A stretch of 64,000 nucleotides of DNA, from contig CAMDEF010000001.1 of NCBI GenBank assembly GCA_945895265.1, positions 124,001-188,000 of the forward strand. Reading direction: 5' to 3'. Each line of letters starts with the position of its first letter. Position 1 is the first letter of the stretch. The stretch comes from Bordetella parapertussis. Lineage in GTDB: Bacteria; Pseudomonadota; Gammaproteobacteria; Burkholderiales; Burkholderiaceae_B. Below are positions 36,971-45,648 of this stretch, in pieces. Under the pieces are notes generated by a model. That model did not search any database. It was given only the letters and a program-made list of their open reading frames with translations, and had not been told where the DNA came from. A program made the position numbers and the translations under genes.

Positions 36971-37051
36971 ACTTCGACTTTTTTATACCGAAATAACAAA
37001 AAGTCGCGACTATTTGATAAAGCCCCTCATAAAAGTCGCAGTTTTACGAAA
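36971..37051. repeat. 81-bp dispersed repeat, copy 2
   Basis: Begins ACTTCGACTTTTTTATA and ends AAAGTCGCAGTTTTACGAAA, aligned without gaps to 32021-32101. It lies between the RES-Xre operon and the SprT-like gene. The two copies are about 5 kb apart and in the same orientation. Confidence 0.88.
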
Positions 37052-37172
37052 GAATCCACAACACTTAAAAAGCATAAGCGCCACAAACAGGCTCACCCCC
37101 TGAGTCACTGAGCTAGGTAGACTCAAAAAAATCGTACCCCTACCCCCGCTCACCCAACTCAAGCCCACCCTC

Positions 37173-37757
37173 ATGCCAACACCTAAAACCGCCACGCGCG
37201 AGCAGTGGCTTAAAGAAGCCATCCTGGCGCTCACACCGCTATTTAAAGAAGCAGGTTATGCCGTACCCAAATGCCATGTGTCCTGTGGCTTTGCCAGTAC
37301 CGACGTTAAACGTGGGCACATCGGTCAGTGCTGGAGCACCAAGGCCTCGGCAGACAAGGTCAATCAAATCTTTATCTCGCCTGGGCTCAGCGATAGCGTT
37401 GAGGTACTTGATACGCTAATGCATGAACTGGTACACGCTGTGGATGACTGTCAGAACAAGCACGGGCCAATTTTCAAGAAGATGGCACTTAAGCTTGGCA
37501 TGAAAGGCCCAATGCGTAGCGCCGGTGCTGGCCCCGAGCTTAAAGTCAAACTTGAGAAAATAGCAGCCAACTTGGGCGCATACCCTCATGCCAAACTTAA
37601 TGTCCCAAGAAAAGTCATTGACCGACGCCCTCGCCCACGCGCAAAGTGTTCAGAGTGCGGGTTTACAGTGCCGATGCTGAAGGCCTTTATGCACTACGGG
37701 CCGCCTATCTGCCCGAAAGATAAGATCGACATGACCGCCATCGGTGAATGGGAGTAA
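37173..37757 (+). CDS. SprT-like zinc metalloprotease-fold protein
   Basis: A 194-residue protein with the zinc motif MHELVHAVDD (HExxH, residues about 89-93) and a C-terminal zinc-ribbon half CSECGFTVPM plus a later CPKD. The overall layout is that of SprT/Spartan-like proteins, which in eukaryotes cut DNA-protein crosslinks; bacterial members are little studied. The region AGAGPELKVKLEKIAANLG is helical. No clear ribosome site precedes the ATG at 37173. It stands alone between a TA operon and the chimera gene. Confidence 0.85.
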   Translation: MPTPKTATREQWLKEAILALTPLFKEAGYAVPKCHVSCGFASTDVKRGHIGQCWSTKASADKVNQIFISPGLSDSVEVLDTLMHELVHAVDDCQNKHGPIFKKMALKLGMKGPMRSAGAGPELKVKLEKIAANLGAYPHAKLNVPRKVIDRRPRPRAKCSECGFTVPMLKAFMHYGPPICPKDKIDMTAIGEWE

Positions 37758-37896
37758 TTGGTTTGAATTGCGACAATGACGCCCAGAAACCTCTTTGATT
37801 ATCGTGAGCTTGAGTTGTAACGTTGTTCGATTGCACGACAAACTTCGCCGTTCGGTGCGAGGGGGATGTCATACACAAGCAGGGCTGCGGCTTCTT

Positions 37897-39591
37897 TCAA
37901 TACTTCAATAAAGACTGCCCATCCATTGCCTCGTGCGGTACGCCCAGAAAATCAAGAATCGTCGGGGCGATATCCACCAAACTAGTTCGCTGAGTCATTG
38001 TCGCAGCGGCGTGAGTTGGATGATTGATGAATAAAAATGGATGCGTTTCTTGTGGGCCGAGGCCGCCGTGCTGGCCGCAATGCATCGCGACGCCTTTTTC
38101 TCCGTCCTCAACCATCCACCTTGCACCGCTCACGCCATATGCGTTGACGGTATCAAAGCGGGCCATGTCTATCCCCATCGCTAGGTGCCGCGACTTTGGT
38201 AAGCCCAGTCGCGCCAATTGCTCAGCATCCAAGACCGCAGCGACCCACTCTTGCTGCTTGATGTGTTCAAGCTTTTCAGTCAACCGCGCTTTGCCGTGTT
38301 CGGTTGCGTAAAGCAAGGCACTGGTCCCCTGACCCGCCACACAAATATCGCCCGCTTGAATTTCGTGACTCAAGCCGTTTGCAGCAAGCCATTGACTAAT
38401 ATGGATCGAATCACCAATCACTTCATGACCGTGGTCTGACGTAACGACAAATAAGATCTCAGCTTCATTGCGTGCGGCTTGGACGGCCTTGCTCACCATC
38501 TCAACCATCTGATCCGTGGCGCTTAAGGCTTCCAAATGTTCCGCCGACCCTGGTTGTTGGTAGTGCAGGGTCAGATCTGGATTCGCCAGCCACAGGATCC
38601 CCAAGCTACAGTTGCCCTCCAACACAACGTCTTTGCAAAAGCGCGTGGTGGCCTCAAGATCACCGGCCAAGTCATGCGAAACATTCAAATGACGGTGATC
38701 GGTTATTTTCTCTCCGCCACTTGCAAATGATCCAGAACGATGATGAACGTGGCCAAAATGTTCTGGATCCAGAAAATACGCGATATCCGCAGGCGTACCC
38801 AGCGGTACGGCGACACCAACCCAAGTATTAAACTCATAACCCTGATAGCCAAGCTCTTGCATCGTCGGCACATCAGGCAATGAAGGCACCCGCGTGGCCG
38901 AGGTCACAGCCAAGGCGCGTAATTTACCCGCCTTGATCAAGCTAATCGCGGGCGGCAGGCTGCTGATCCCGATATCAACCACACCTCCCATCGTATCTTG
39001 CACCAAAGGGCCTGACCCTTTATACGGCACATGCACAAGCGAAGTGCGTGCGCCACTGGCCAATAATTCGCCTGCCAGATGCTGTGGGCTACCCGCACCA
39101 ATTGAGCCGTACGTCACGGTGCCTGGCTGCTCAGTCGCGCGCTTCATCAGACTCTCAAGCGTAGCCGAAGAACTCGCGGGCACAACCAAAATCAACGGAA
39201 AGGTCGCAATCAGGCTGACCGGTTCAAAGTCGGTTGCGGGGTTGTACATCATTTTTTTGAACAAACTGGCGTTAAACGCCATCTCTGAGGCTGCGCCATA
39301 CAAAATCGTGTAACCATCGGCTGGGCTCTTGACGACACTTGCCGCCCCAATCATGCCTGTGGCACCGGGTCGATTCTCGATCACGACTGACTGCTTCATA
39401 ATGACATTTAACTGCTGCGCCATGGCGCGTGCCGTGATGTCAGTGCCGCCACCGGGTGGATACGGCACGGTCAGTTTGACCGCACGGTTGGGATAGTCGG
39501 GCGAGTCAGCCCTGCTTAAACTTGAATAACAGCTCAGCGCAAAACACGCCGTCAAGGGGAGAACGAACTTTAGACACCAGGGTGCAGACAT
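37897..39591 (-). CDS. Chimera: truncated Bug receptor fused to alkaline-phosphatase-superfamily phosphodiesterase fragment
   Basis: From ATG 39591 the frame codes 564 residues. Residues 1-265 are a Bug protein (signal peptide, YPNRAVKLTVPYPPGGGTD, VIENRPGATGMIGAA) that stops about 50 residues short of a full Bug. At PLGTPADIAYFLDPEHFGH the sequence changes to a type I phosphodiesterase/alkaline phosphatase fold, with FVVTSDHGHEVIGDSIH (metal ligands) and GPQETHPFLFINHP. The N-terminal part of that enzyme, which carries the nucleophile, is missing. The simplest reading is a deletion that joined two genes in frame; neither half should be fully active. A TTG start at 39639 is possible but less likely. 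Confidence 0.85.
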   Translation of the reverse strand: MSAPWCLKFVLPLTACFALSCYSSLSRADSPDYPNRAVKLTVPYPPGGGTDITARAMAQQLNVIMKQSVVIENRPGATGMIGAASVVKSPADGYTILYGAASEMAFNASLFKKMMYNPATDFEPVSLIATFPLILVVPASSSATLESLMKRATEQPGTVTYGSIGAGSPQHLAGELLASGARTSLVHVPYKGSGPLVQDTMGGVVDIGISSLPPAISLIKAGKLRALAVTSATRVPSLPDVPTMQELGYQGYEFNTWVGVAVPLGTPADIAYFLDPEHFGHVHHRSGSFASGGEKITDHRHLNVSHDLAGDLEATTRFCKDVVLEGNCSLGILWLANPDLTLHYQQPGSAEHLEALSATDQMVEMVSKAVQAARNEAEILFVVTSDHGHEVIGDSIHISQWLAANGLSHEIQAGDICVAGQGTSALLYATEHGKARLTEKLEHIKQQEWVAAVLDAEQLARLGLPKSRHLAMGIDMARFDTVNAYGVSGARWMVEDGEKGVAMHCGQHGGLGPQETHPFLFINHPTHAAATMTQRTSLVDIAPTILDFLGVPHEAMDGQSLLKY

Positions 39592-39753
39592 AGAGATCTC
39601 AGAAGGATGAACAGTTAACAAGTCAATGACAAGACTCAAACTTGTTATTCATCATAGAAACCACAGGTGACCATTTCGTGACAGAGTTTAGGTCAGCACC
39701 TTACGAATAATCAACGCGGCTTCACTAAAAAATGCGATGCCGCTTAACCAATG

Positions 39754-41169
39754 TTACTCACTCGTCTCGTCTTCCTGCTCGCCCTTCGGCAAATCAGCAA
39801 ACCTCTGCTGCATAGTCTGGTTACCCCTTGTTAACTTCTTGATCGTCACGTCTTGGGCCTTATCGTTGGCCAGGCGTAAGTTGCGATTTGCGCCCGTCAA
39901 GGCATCACGTGTTTTTTGTAGATGAATGATCGATTTATCGATCTCATCGATCGCAGTATCAAATTGCCTTGAAGCCAGATCGTAATTTCTAGCGAACCCG
40001 GTTTTAAAACTTGCCAGCTCGTTTTCGAAGTTCGTAATATCGATATTTTGCGCTTTAATTAATACAAGCTCTGACTTGTACTTAAGCGAGTTCAATGCGG
40101 CGTTACGCAGCAAGGTAATGATCGGAATAAAAAACTGTGGGCGCACCACATACATCTTTGGATACCGATGCGACACGTCTACGATCCCAGCGTTGTACAA
40201 CTCACTATCAGGCTCAAGCAGTGACACCAACACCGCGTACTCGCAACCCTTCTCGTTGCGATCTTTATCAAGCTCTTTCAAAAAATCTTCGTTTTTACCT
40301 CTGTTTGCAGATTGATCGCTCTCGTTTTTCATTTCAAACATGATCGAGACAATCTCAGTGCCGGCGTCGTCTTTATCCTTGAAGATGTAATCCCCCTTGC
40401 TACCGCTGCGCGCATTGTTATCTTTTTCAAAATACGCTTTCGGAAACGCGGTCGCTCGGATCAGATTGAACGCGGTCTCGCAATGCTGCTCAAGGGTTTC
40501 ACCCACCATTTTGGTGGATAAGCGTGCCTTCATATCTTTGAGGCGCTCAATCGTATCTTCGCGATCTTTGATCTGAGTTTCATACTTATCTTTAAGGGAT
40601 TGCTCAGCTTGTTGCTTGGCCAACTCAACGCGCATCAGGTTATTTTTGATCTCGTCACGCTCTTGAGCCACCACACTGACGGCCTCGGTCATTGCCAGCT
40701 TTTGCGTCACCTCTAGGCCATCGAGTTTGGCTTTTAGGCTTTGGATCTCTGAATCTTTAGCAGCGGCAGTTTTTTGTAACTCGCTGACAAGTTTGGCATC
40801 GGCAAGCGCAACTGCGGCTTCTTTTTCTAACTGCGCTTGCTTAAGCTTGGTGGCAAGCTCGTCGCGCTCTTTTTCGACACCGCTCAACGCCTGGGCCAGA
40901 GCAAGTTGGCGGGCAGCGTCGGCCGCCAAGAGCTTGGCGTTTAGCTCTTGGATCAAAGCATCTTTAGCGGCCTCGGACCGATGTAACTCACTAGCCGCTT
41001 GCGCTTTGGCCAGCTCGACAGCGTTTTGTTTGCCTTGCTCAGCGAGTTCAAGACGCTCGTGCAACTGCTCGTTAAACTCACTGTCACGAACCTGCTTAAC
41101 GATATCAGCGTAGCCAGTTTCGTCGATTTTGAAGGCTTTTGAGCAATGTGGGCAAATGATGTCGTGCAT
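39754..41169 (-). CDS. DUF2130 protein with zinc ribbon and long coiled coil
   Basis: ATG at 41169 is preferred (AGGCGG eight bases ahead, product begins [16 protein letters not shown]); the frame is open 25 codons further. The 471-residue protein has an N-terminal CPHC zinc-ribbon start, a coiled coil at about 30-230 with three loosely repeated segments ([40 protein letters not shown]), and the DUF2130 domain ([40 protein letters not shown]). The latter resembles a restriction-nuclease-like fold with E/D-x-ExK (IMFEMKNES). Function is not established. Confidence 0.85.
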   Translation of the reverse strand: MHDIICPHCSKAFKIDETGYADIVKQVRDSEFNEQLHERLELAEQGKQNAVELAKAQAASELHRSEAAKDALIQELNAKLLAADAARQLALAQALSGVEKERDELATKLKQAQLEKEAAVALADAKLVSELQKTAAAKDSEIQSLKAKLDGLEVTQKLAMTEAVSVVAQERDEIKNNLMRVELAKQQAEQSLKDKYETQIKDREDTIERLKDMKARLSTKMVGETLEQHCETAFNLIRATAFPKAYFEKDNNARSGSKGDYIFKDKDDAGTEIVSIMFEMKNESDQSANRGKNEDFLKELDKDRNEKGCEYAVLVSLLEPDSELYNAGIVDVSHRYPKMYVVRPQFFIPIITLLRNAALNSLKYKSELVLIKAQNIDITNFENELASFKTGFARNYDLASRQFDTAIDEIDKSIIHLQKTRDALTGANRNLRLANDKAQDVTIKKLTRGNQTMQQRFADLPKGEQEDETSE

Positions 41170-41363
41170 GTTTGATACCGCCTTTGCGATCGATATTTGT
41201 GTAGCTGCAGTATGCCTGACGATGCGACTCATCGCGTGAAACACTCGGTGGCCACTCCCAAGTTACCAAACGGTAACAGCCTCTCATCCGGCAATTTCAC
41301 TAACATTATCCTTGCAAATTCATCACGACATGTTTAATTTACAAGGATGTGTCAACGGTGATT

Positions 41364-41561
41364 TCAGGCAATAAATTTGCGAGTGTCCTGTGTTTGGACA
41401 CTTTCCCAATAACTCTTTGCCGCATTGCCAACATTTACTTTCTTACCTGCCCACCCCGGAAGCTTTGCTTGGCCACGACCTACAGCCTTTATGGCTGCAA
41501 ACGCATCGGTCAGAGTCATGGTTGGGATATTTGAAGATTGATTTTCTATAGCGTTTTTCAT
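41364..41561 (-). CDS. Small protein downstream of abiEii, unknown
   Basis: A 65-residue frame on the strand of the AbiE genes, starting 29 bases after the AbiEii stop. The sequence (TLTDAFAAIKAVGRGQAKLP and YWESVQTQDTRKFIA) has ordinary composition. No family recognised and no strong ribosome site, so the call is tentative. Confidence 0.4.
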   Translation of the reverse strand: MKNAIENQSSNIPTMTLTDAFAAIKAVGRGQAKLPGWAGKKVNVGNAAKSYWESVQTQDTRKFIA

Positions 41562-41590
41562 TGGATTCAGTTCTTTTTACGAGCTCGGTG

Positions 41591-42646
41591 TTAATTCTTA
41601 AGCCTCAGCACTTGCATCATTTCACTTTCAATGTTTTCTGAAGTAATCAAGGATAAGGTGTTCCGCAATGTTTTTGAAAATACGTTCAACGCTTCGCGAA
41701 AACTCGGAGTATTTGCTTTTGTGGCGTACACCATATCTGCAACAAACGCATCGTATTGAGCATTCAGCTCTTCACTAGTTTCTGCCCACTCAAGTGCGCC
41801 ATTCAGTTGTTTTATCGGCTTTAAATAGAAATCAAGATGCTGGTTTGCAAATTCAATCGCGTCACTAGCGATCACGCCAGTCATGATTCGCGCTAAAGCC
41901 TGAACATCCGTGTTTACTGCTGGAGTGCTCTGAATAATTTGATGCACGTCGTAGATATGCCTCACTAGGGCTTTATCCCATCCCACAGATGCATGTAGCA
42001 CCCTATCAGCATTGCCCTTTTGCAACTGTAATGACAAACGACGAGGGAATGACACCAGCTTTTCAGCCAAGGCCTCCTGTAAAGAAACGCACTCAATTTG
42101 GATCGGAGATTGATAAGAACCGGAGGTTAACTTGTCAAATAACAGACCCACCTTGTGCGTTACTGTCGGCGCCCGAAGAATTGTGTGATTAAGCTCAAGC
42201 AGAAGATGAGGGCGTAACGATGAGGGCTTGGAAAACGCTGATTCATACTCGATATCCAGGCTGGTGTAACTATTACTATCCAACGAGCTGCGCGTAATAG
42301 AATCTTTTCCAAATCCTCCCTCTTCTAAAGTTTTTATCACCTGCTTCACAAAAGTACTACGTTTGCGTCGCAACGCAGCTTTCGACAGTTGTGCTGCAGC
42401 TGCGGTTGGAACAAGCTTGAAGTCAACATCCTCAGACATCCGATGCAAAATACCGTAGGCTTTTGCCAGACACGTGCCACCACAAAAGACAACCCGAAAA
42501 TCAGGCGACACGGGGAATATTTGGATGAGCGTGATTGCAGCTAGAACAAAGTGATCTTTTTCAATTGCAAATGCCGGAAGAGACAGGTCTGATTCAGCAT
42601 CAAAATCTAAAATCTTCTCAATAATTTCTGGTGGTAACTTTTTCAC
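41591..42646 (-). CDS. AbiEii-type nucleotidyltransferase toxin
   Basis: A 351-residue protein with the nucleotidyltransferase motif VFCGGTCLAKAYGILHRMSEDVDF (quoted in parts: GGTCLAKAYG and SEDVDF), followed by HKVGLLFDKLTSGSY and the helical C-terminus typical of the AbiEii/MenT group. These toxins add nucleotides to RNA, halting growth, and provide abortive phage resistance. It overlaps its antitoxin gene by four bases (ATGA at 42643-42646). A small unknown gene follows on the same strand. Confidence 0.9.
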   Translation of the reverse strand: MKKLPPEIIEKILDFDAESDLSLPAFAIEKDHFVLAAITLIQIFPVSPDFRVVFCGGTCLAKAYGILHRMSEDVDFKLVPTAAAAQLSKAALRRKRSTFVKQVIKTLEEGGFGKDSITRSSLDSNSYTSLDIEYESAFSKPSSLRPHLLLELNHTILRAPTVTHKVGLLFDKLTSGSYQSPIQIECVSLQEALAEKLVSFPRRLSLQLQKGNADRVLHASVGWDKALVRHIYDVHQIIQSTPAVNTDVQALARIMTGVIASDAIEFANQHLDFYLKPIKQLNGALEWAETSEELNAQYDAFVADMVYATKANTPSFREALNVFSKTLRNTLSLITSENIESEMMQVLRLKN

Positions 42647-43050
42647 GTTTCGTATCGTATTGACTTGCTACCAAAGCCGATCCTGCGACTCACTCGTGAA
42701 CTGCCCACGTTCAGCACCGCGGCCATCGGCATTTGAGTGGTTTTGCCATCCCTATATTCTTTTGCAGCAGTTCCAAGCTCTGGCTTGACTCCCAGTTTAG
42801 TCAGTACATCTATACCAATTTCAATGAGCGGCACCACAGGAACAGGCTTGCCTGTTAAGGTACTTTTCTTTGCCTTAACGTACACGCCATAGCCAGCCTT
42901 AATTAAGAGCCCTTTATTGATGGAGCCTCGCAGCGCTCGACCTACTTGATCATAGCCACCAAATTTATCAAATTCTTTGCGCAGAAATACCTTAGCCATA
43001 GAGCGCCGCAGGCTCATCTCGATTCGTTCTTCTAAGGTCATTTTTGACAT
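42643..43050 (-). CDS. AbiEi-like / DUF6088 antitoxin
   Basis: Chosen start is ATG at 43050 (MSKMTLEERIEMSLRR); the first possible ATG at 43074 lies inside a perfect palindrome and would add eight unconserved residues. The 135-residue protein has an N-terminal winged helix (LRKEFDKFGGYDQVGRALRG, INKGLLIKAGYGVYVKAK) and a short C-terminal domain, as in AbiEi antitoxins, which repress the operon and neutralise the toxin. It is translationally coupled to abiEii. Confidence 0.87.
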   Translation of the reverse strand: MSKMTLEERIEMSLRRSMAKVFLRKEFDKFGGYDQVGRALRGSINKGLLIKAGYGVYVKAKKSTLTGKPVPVVPLIEIGIDVLTKLGVKPELGTAAKEYRDGKTTQMPMAAVLNVGSSRVSRRIGFGSKSIRYET

Positions 43051-43060
43051 AAGCAATCTA

Positions 43061-43090
43061 CAAAAATACGACATTAATGTCGTATTTTTG
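43061..43090. promoter_or_regulatory. Perfect 30-bp palindrome, probable AbiEi operator
   Basis: The half site CAAAAATACGACATT is followed directly by its exact complement. It ends 10 bp upstream of the chosen antitoxin start. AbiEi antitoxins are known to bind long inverted repeats in their promoters, so this is the likely site of autoregulation. Confidence 0.8.
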
Positions 43091-43258
43091 CAATAATTAA
43101 TGGTGTTGTCAATATACGTCCAATCTCAGCGCTTGCTGCGTTTACGACAATGCGATTCGGATCAATCCTAAAACTACAATAGATCAAGTACGCCTTCGAA
43201 GTAATTGTCAATTTACCCCCTGGTATTTAAAGCCGTTGGACGTGAAGAATATACCTGA

Positions 43259-43657
43259 CTAACAATTAGGATTAGGCCGATTCCATTTATCCGTACCGCC
43301 ACCCCCAGGCCCGCTGTAGCACCCGCCACCCGGAGCAGTCGAAGCGCCACCGCCCGGCCCGGTATACGCACCGCCACCTGGCCCTGTGTAGGCGCCGCCG
43401 CCCGGGCCCGTGTATAAACCACCACCTGGTCCGGTATAAGCCCCACCTCCTGGCCCTGTGTACGCACCACCGCCGGGCCCTGTGTAGGCTCCGCCACCTG
43501 GGCCGGTATAGGCGCCGCCTCCGGGGCCGGTGTAAAGACCACCGCCCGGGCCTGTATAGCAAGGCCCGCCTGGACCAGAGTAGCCCGTGCAAGCCAGCGA
43601 CGCGCTTGAGGCCAAGACTGCAGACACTGCGAAAATAATTTTCAATGCGGTGTTCAT
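43259..43657 (-). CDS. Secreted glycine-rich repeat protein
   Basis: A 132-residue protein with a signal peptide (MNTALKIIFAVSAVLASSAS, cut near the LAC) followed by about eleven copies of an eight-residue repeat GGAYTGPG and a tail KWNRPNPNC. Cysteines occur only near the two ends. AAGGGG lies seven bases before the ATG. The repeat suggests an extended, flexible surface or periplasmic protein; no function is known. The DNA is GC-rich compared with its neighbours because of the GGN/CCN codons. Confidence 0.8.
   Translation of the reverse strand: MNTALKIIFAVSAVLASSASLACTGYSGPGGPCYTGPGGGLYTGPGGGAYTGPGGGAYTGPGGGAYTGPGGGAYTGPGGGLYTGPGGGAYTGPGGGAYTGPGGGASTAPGGGCYSGPGGGGTDKWNRPNPNC
43325..43585 (-). 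repeat. 24-bp tandem repeats coding GGAYTGPG
   Basis: Roughly ten to eleven units of 24 bp with the plus-strand core CCNGGNCCNGTGTANGC. Third-codon positions vary between copies, showing that the protein repeat is kept by selection and is not a fresh duplication. Confidence 0.88.
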
Positions 43658-43766
43658 ACTGGCCCCTTAGGCTGTTCGTGTGGATGACACAGCACCAGTA
43701 TGCGCGCGTTGGTGGCTCATCAGATGAGACAGATACCGATGCCTTTGCTGTCAATGGATTGGTTGG

Positions 43767-44078
43767 TTATTCAAGCGGCTGAGCCATCGCGTCTTTAATG
43801 GACTCCCGCATACCGGGAATTGCTAACAAATACGAAGTTTCTTGAATAGCACTCCAATCTTCTTCAGAAAACTCTTCAGCGTGAATGTTGTCAGGCGTGA
43901 TTCCAGCTAATAACTCGTCAAGTCGTGTTTTTTTCGACACAATCGGTTCAATGACAATCTTGCCATTAAGCACATTCATATTGACAGCCTGGCCTAGCGT
44001 TAACTGGGCGAGCTCCATGACTGAATTCGGCAGTCGCAACGCGGGGCTATTGCCCCATTTTTTGATGATTTCTTTCAT
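43767..44078 (-). CDS. MazE/AbrB-like antitoxin, apparently orphan
   Basis: ATG at 44078 gives 103 residues starting MKEIIKKWGNSPALRLPNSV, the swapped-hairpin DNA-binding domain of MazE. The C-terminal region (KTRLDELLAGITPDNIHAEE) is the usual toxin-binding tail. A mazF toxin is expected just downstream, but the next gene on this strand is the glycine-rich protein at 43259-43657, and no MazF-like frame is visible. It may have lost its toxin or may act as a regulator. Confidence 0.85.
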   Translation of the reverse strand: MKEIIKKWGNSPALRLPNSVMELAQLTLGQAVNMNVLNGKIVIEPIVSKKTRLDELLAGITPDNIHAEEFSEEDWSAIQETSYLLAIPGMRESIKDAMAQPLE

Positions 44079-44137
44079 AATCAACTCTAGCTACTTAACA
44101 ATTTCTTCGGCCTTAGCACGCTTGAATTTAGCTTCAA

Positions 44138-44623
44138 TTATTTAGCCCACACTGCTCGGGGCGACTGAAACTCAATTGCCCACAGCTCAAGGTGCCGCCA
44201 GATCAAATTCATTGACACTCGCCCGCGCTGCGCGGCTTCTTGAACCGCCGCCACTAAGAGCGCAAGCGGTGCTTCGTCTAAAAATGTTGCGATATGAGCA
44301 ACCAAACTAGCCGGTACAACCCCTGACACTAGGGCCGTTTGCAGCTCTTTAGGTTGCATTACCGTTTTGTAACTCACGCTGGCTGATTGACTGGCCATTT
44401 GCAGAGCATGACGCAACTGCTTAGGCGGCCAAGCAATCATGTCTAGGCCTAGCAGGTCAAATAGAACCAGCAACTTTGTAACGCCGAGCTCTTTGAGCGT
44501 ACCGTTCTCAAGTTGATTAACCGTCGCACGCGATAGCCCAGACAACCGTCCCAATTGGAGTTGAGTTAACCCATATTGTTCTCGACGGTTTTGCACTAAC
44601 GCACCGATTTCAAATGGATTCAT
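44138..44623 (-). CDS. Xre-family helix-turn-helix protein
   Basis: A 161-residue protein with an N-terminal Xre HTH (VQNRREQYGLTQLQLGRLSG, LSRATVNQLENGTLKELG) and a helical C-terminal part (VVPASLVAHIATFLDEAPLALLVAAVQ). It resembles antitoxin-type regulators but no toxin partner lies next to it; the following gene is the orphan MazE. It lies between several other TA-like genes of the island. Confidence 0.8.
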   Translation of the reverse strand: MNPFEIGALVQNRREQYGLTQLQLGRLSGLSRATVNQLENGTLKELGVTKLLVLFDLLGLDMIAWPPKQLRHALQMASQSASVSYKTVMQPKELQTALVSGVVPASLVAHIATFLDEAPLALLVAAVQEAAQRGRVSMNLIWRHLELWAIEFQSPRAVWAK

Positions 44624-44685
44624 GGCTTCACAAAATTAATGGGTCGTTCTGCATCGTTCATCGCGTGAATGATGTTTTTGACTTG

Positions 44686-45018
44686 CTAGTTAGCATCTAC
44701 GTGAGCAGCGTAAATCACTCGTAACATTTGATCTGCAAATTTTGGTACTTTGCTGTTTTTCTCCCAGCCGGCGATCGCTTGGTCTGTGCGAACCAATGTT
44801 CGCCCAAGGGAAGCTTGGGACATAAGCATGGCCTGGCGCAAGTAGCGAAATTCGGCACCCGTTAATTTGCTATTTTTACGAATCAAGGCTTTGCAGATGG
44901 CTCGAGTTAGACCAGGCAAATCTTGAATGGTTAAAGCCTCACCGTAACGAGTTTCTACGCGTTCATAGCCGTTCGCCAACCAAATATTGCGAAGACCTCC
45001 GTCTGTGTAGTGGTACAT
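44686..45018 (-). CDS. HTH regulator, MqsA/HigA-like C-terminal domain
   Basis: A 110-residue protein whose second half (FRYLRQAMLMSQASLGRTLV, RTDQAIAGWEKNSKVPKFAD) is a helix-turn-helix of the type found in MqsA/HigA antitoxins. The first half (MYHYTDGGLRNIWLANGYER) is short and lacks the zinc-binding cysteines of MqsA. No toxin gene lies directly beside it. Confidence 0.75.
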   Translation of the reverse strand: MYHYTDGGLRNIWLANGYERVETRYGEALTIQDLPGLTRAICKALIRKNSKLTGAEFRYLRQAMLMSQASLGRTLVRTDQAIAGWEKNSKVPKFADQMLRVIYAAHVDAN

Positions 45019-45103
45019 ACTAATTCCTAATCATTAACGCAGTGACAATGATCATCTCGGCTGCTTTCGCTGAGGTCAGGGCCGCACAGATGGGCCAACC
45101 GCT

Positions 45104-45283
45104 CTATCCAATATTTTTAACCAGACAGTAAGTCCCAGCCACTAAACCAGTTGACGCACCAATCAAGGTTGAAAGTATTTTCCAAGCCTGAGCAGACAGT
45201 TCGCGACAAAGGACTACCTCAAACCGAGCTAGATCATCGCGGGTTGCCAAGGTTTCGACCACGGCATCTAGCTTTGATATCAT
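45104..45283 (-). CDS. Short coiled-coil-less member of a membrane protein family
   Basis: A 59-residue frame (MISKLDAVVETLATRDDLAR and on to AQAWKILSTLIGASTGLVAG). It aligns with the head and the tail of the 90-residue protein at 45649-45921 (LEAALATVATREDLSRLEVK and AQTWKILLTLIYTSTLLVSV) but lacks the 29-residue coiled-coil middle. It starts inside the upstream gene with an ATGA overlap, so it belongs to the same operon. The C-terminal half is one membrane segment. Function unknown. Confidence 0.7.
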   Translation of the reverse strand: MISKLDAVVETLATRDDLARFEVVLCRELSAQAWKILSTLIGASTGLVAGTYCLVKNIG

Positions 45284-45642
45284 TTAAGCGAATACAAAAA
45301 CATCGATAAGCACATCGCAATTGCGCTAGCCGATAACGTTGCAATACCCCCTCCTATCCAGATAAGGTATTTATTCGAGGTTTTTAGGCTAGAGACGTCT
45401 GCCCGAAACTCGATAAAGTCTTTTTTGCAGTCATCGATCAGAACTTTAACGCCTGAAATTTCTGTTGATATTTTGGCCTCGAGCGTGGCACTGACTTGCA
45501 ACAAATCAGCTTTAGTGGCGTATTGACGATGCTCTTCGTGATAAACCTGTTGCAGCGTCTGGGCGTGTACCTGAGCTTGCTGCCTTGAAACCCCAGCGGC
45601 TTCTAGCTCAACCACATACGACAGTGGATTAAAAAGTGTCAC
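45280..45642 (-). CDS. Coiled-coil protein with C-terminal membrane anchor
   Basis: A 120-residue protein starting with GTG at 45642, six bases after the preceding stop. It has an N-terminal helical domain (VVELEAAGVSRQQAQVHAQT), YATKADLLQVSATLEAKIS coiled coil and one C-terminal membrane segment (about 92-118). This is the DUF1640/CCDC90-like layout also seen in the two flanking small genes and in the protein at 18547-18972. The function is unknown; mitochondrial relatives shape channel complexes. Confidence 0.75.
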   Translation of the reverse strand: MTLFNPLSYVVELEAAGVSRQQAQVHAQTLQQVYHEEHRQYATKADLLQVSATLEAKISTEISGVKVLIDDCKKDFIEFRADVSSLKTSNKYLIWIGGGIATLSASAIAMCLSMFLYSLK

Positions 45643-45648
45643 AGCGGA

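Noticed and set aside
41262..41277. GTTACC-AAAC-GGTAAC dyad upstream of the DUF2130 gene
   Set aside because: Only six-base arms, no regulator nearby and no promoter context; could be chance.
43213..43542. Second minus-strand frame through the glycine-rich gene
   Set aside because: It is an Arg/Ala/Pro-rich shadow of the 24-bp repeats; the other frame has a signal peptide and ribosome site.
43325..43585. Regular repeats considered as a CRISPR array
   Set aside because: Units are contiguous, in frame and without spacers; no cas gene is in the window.
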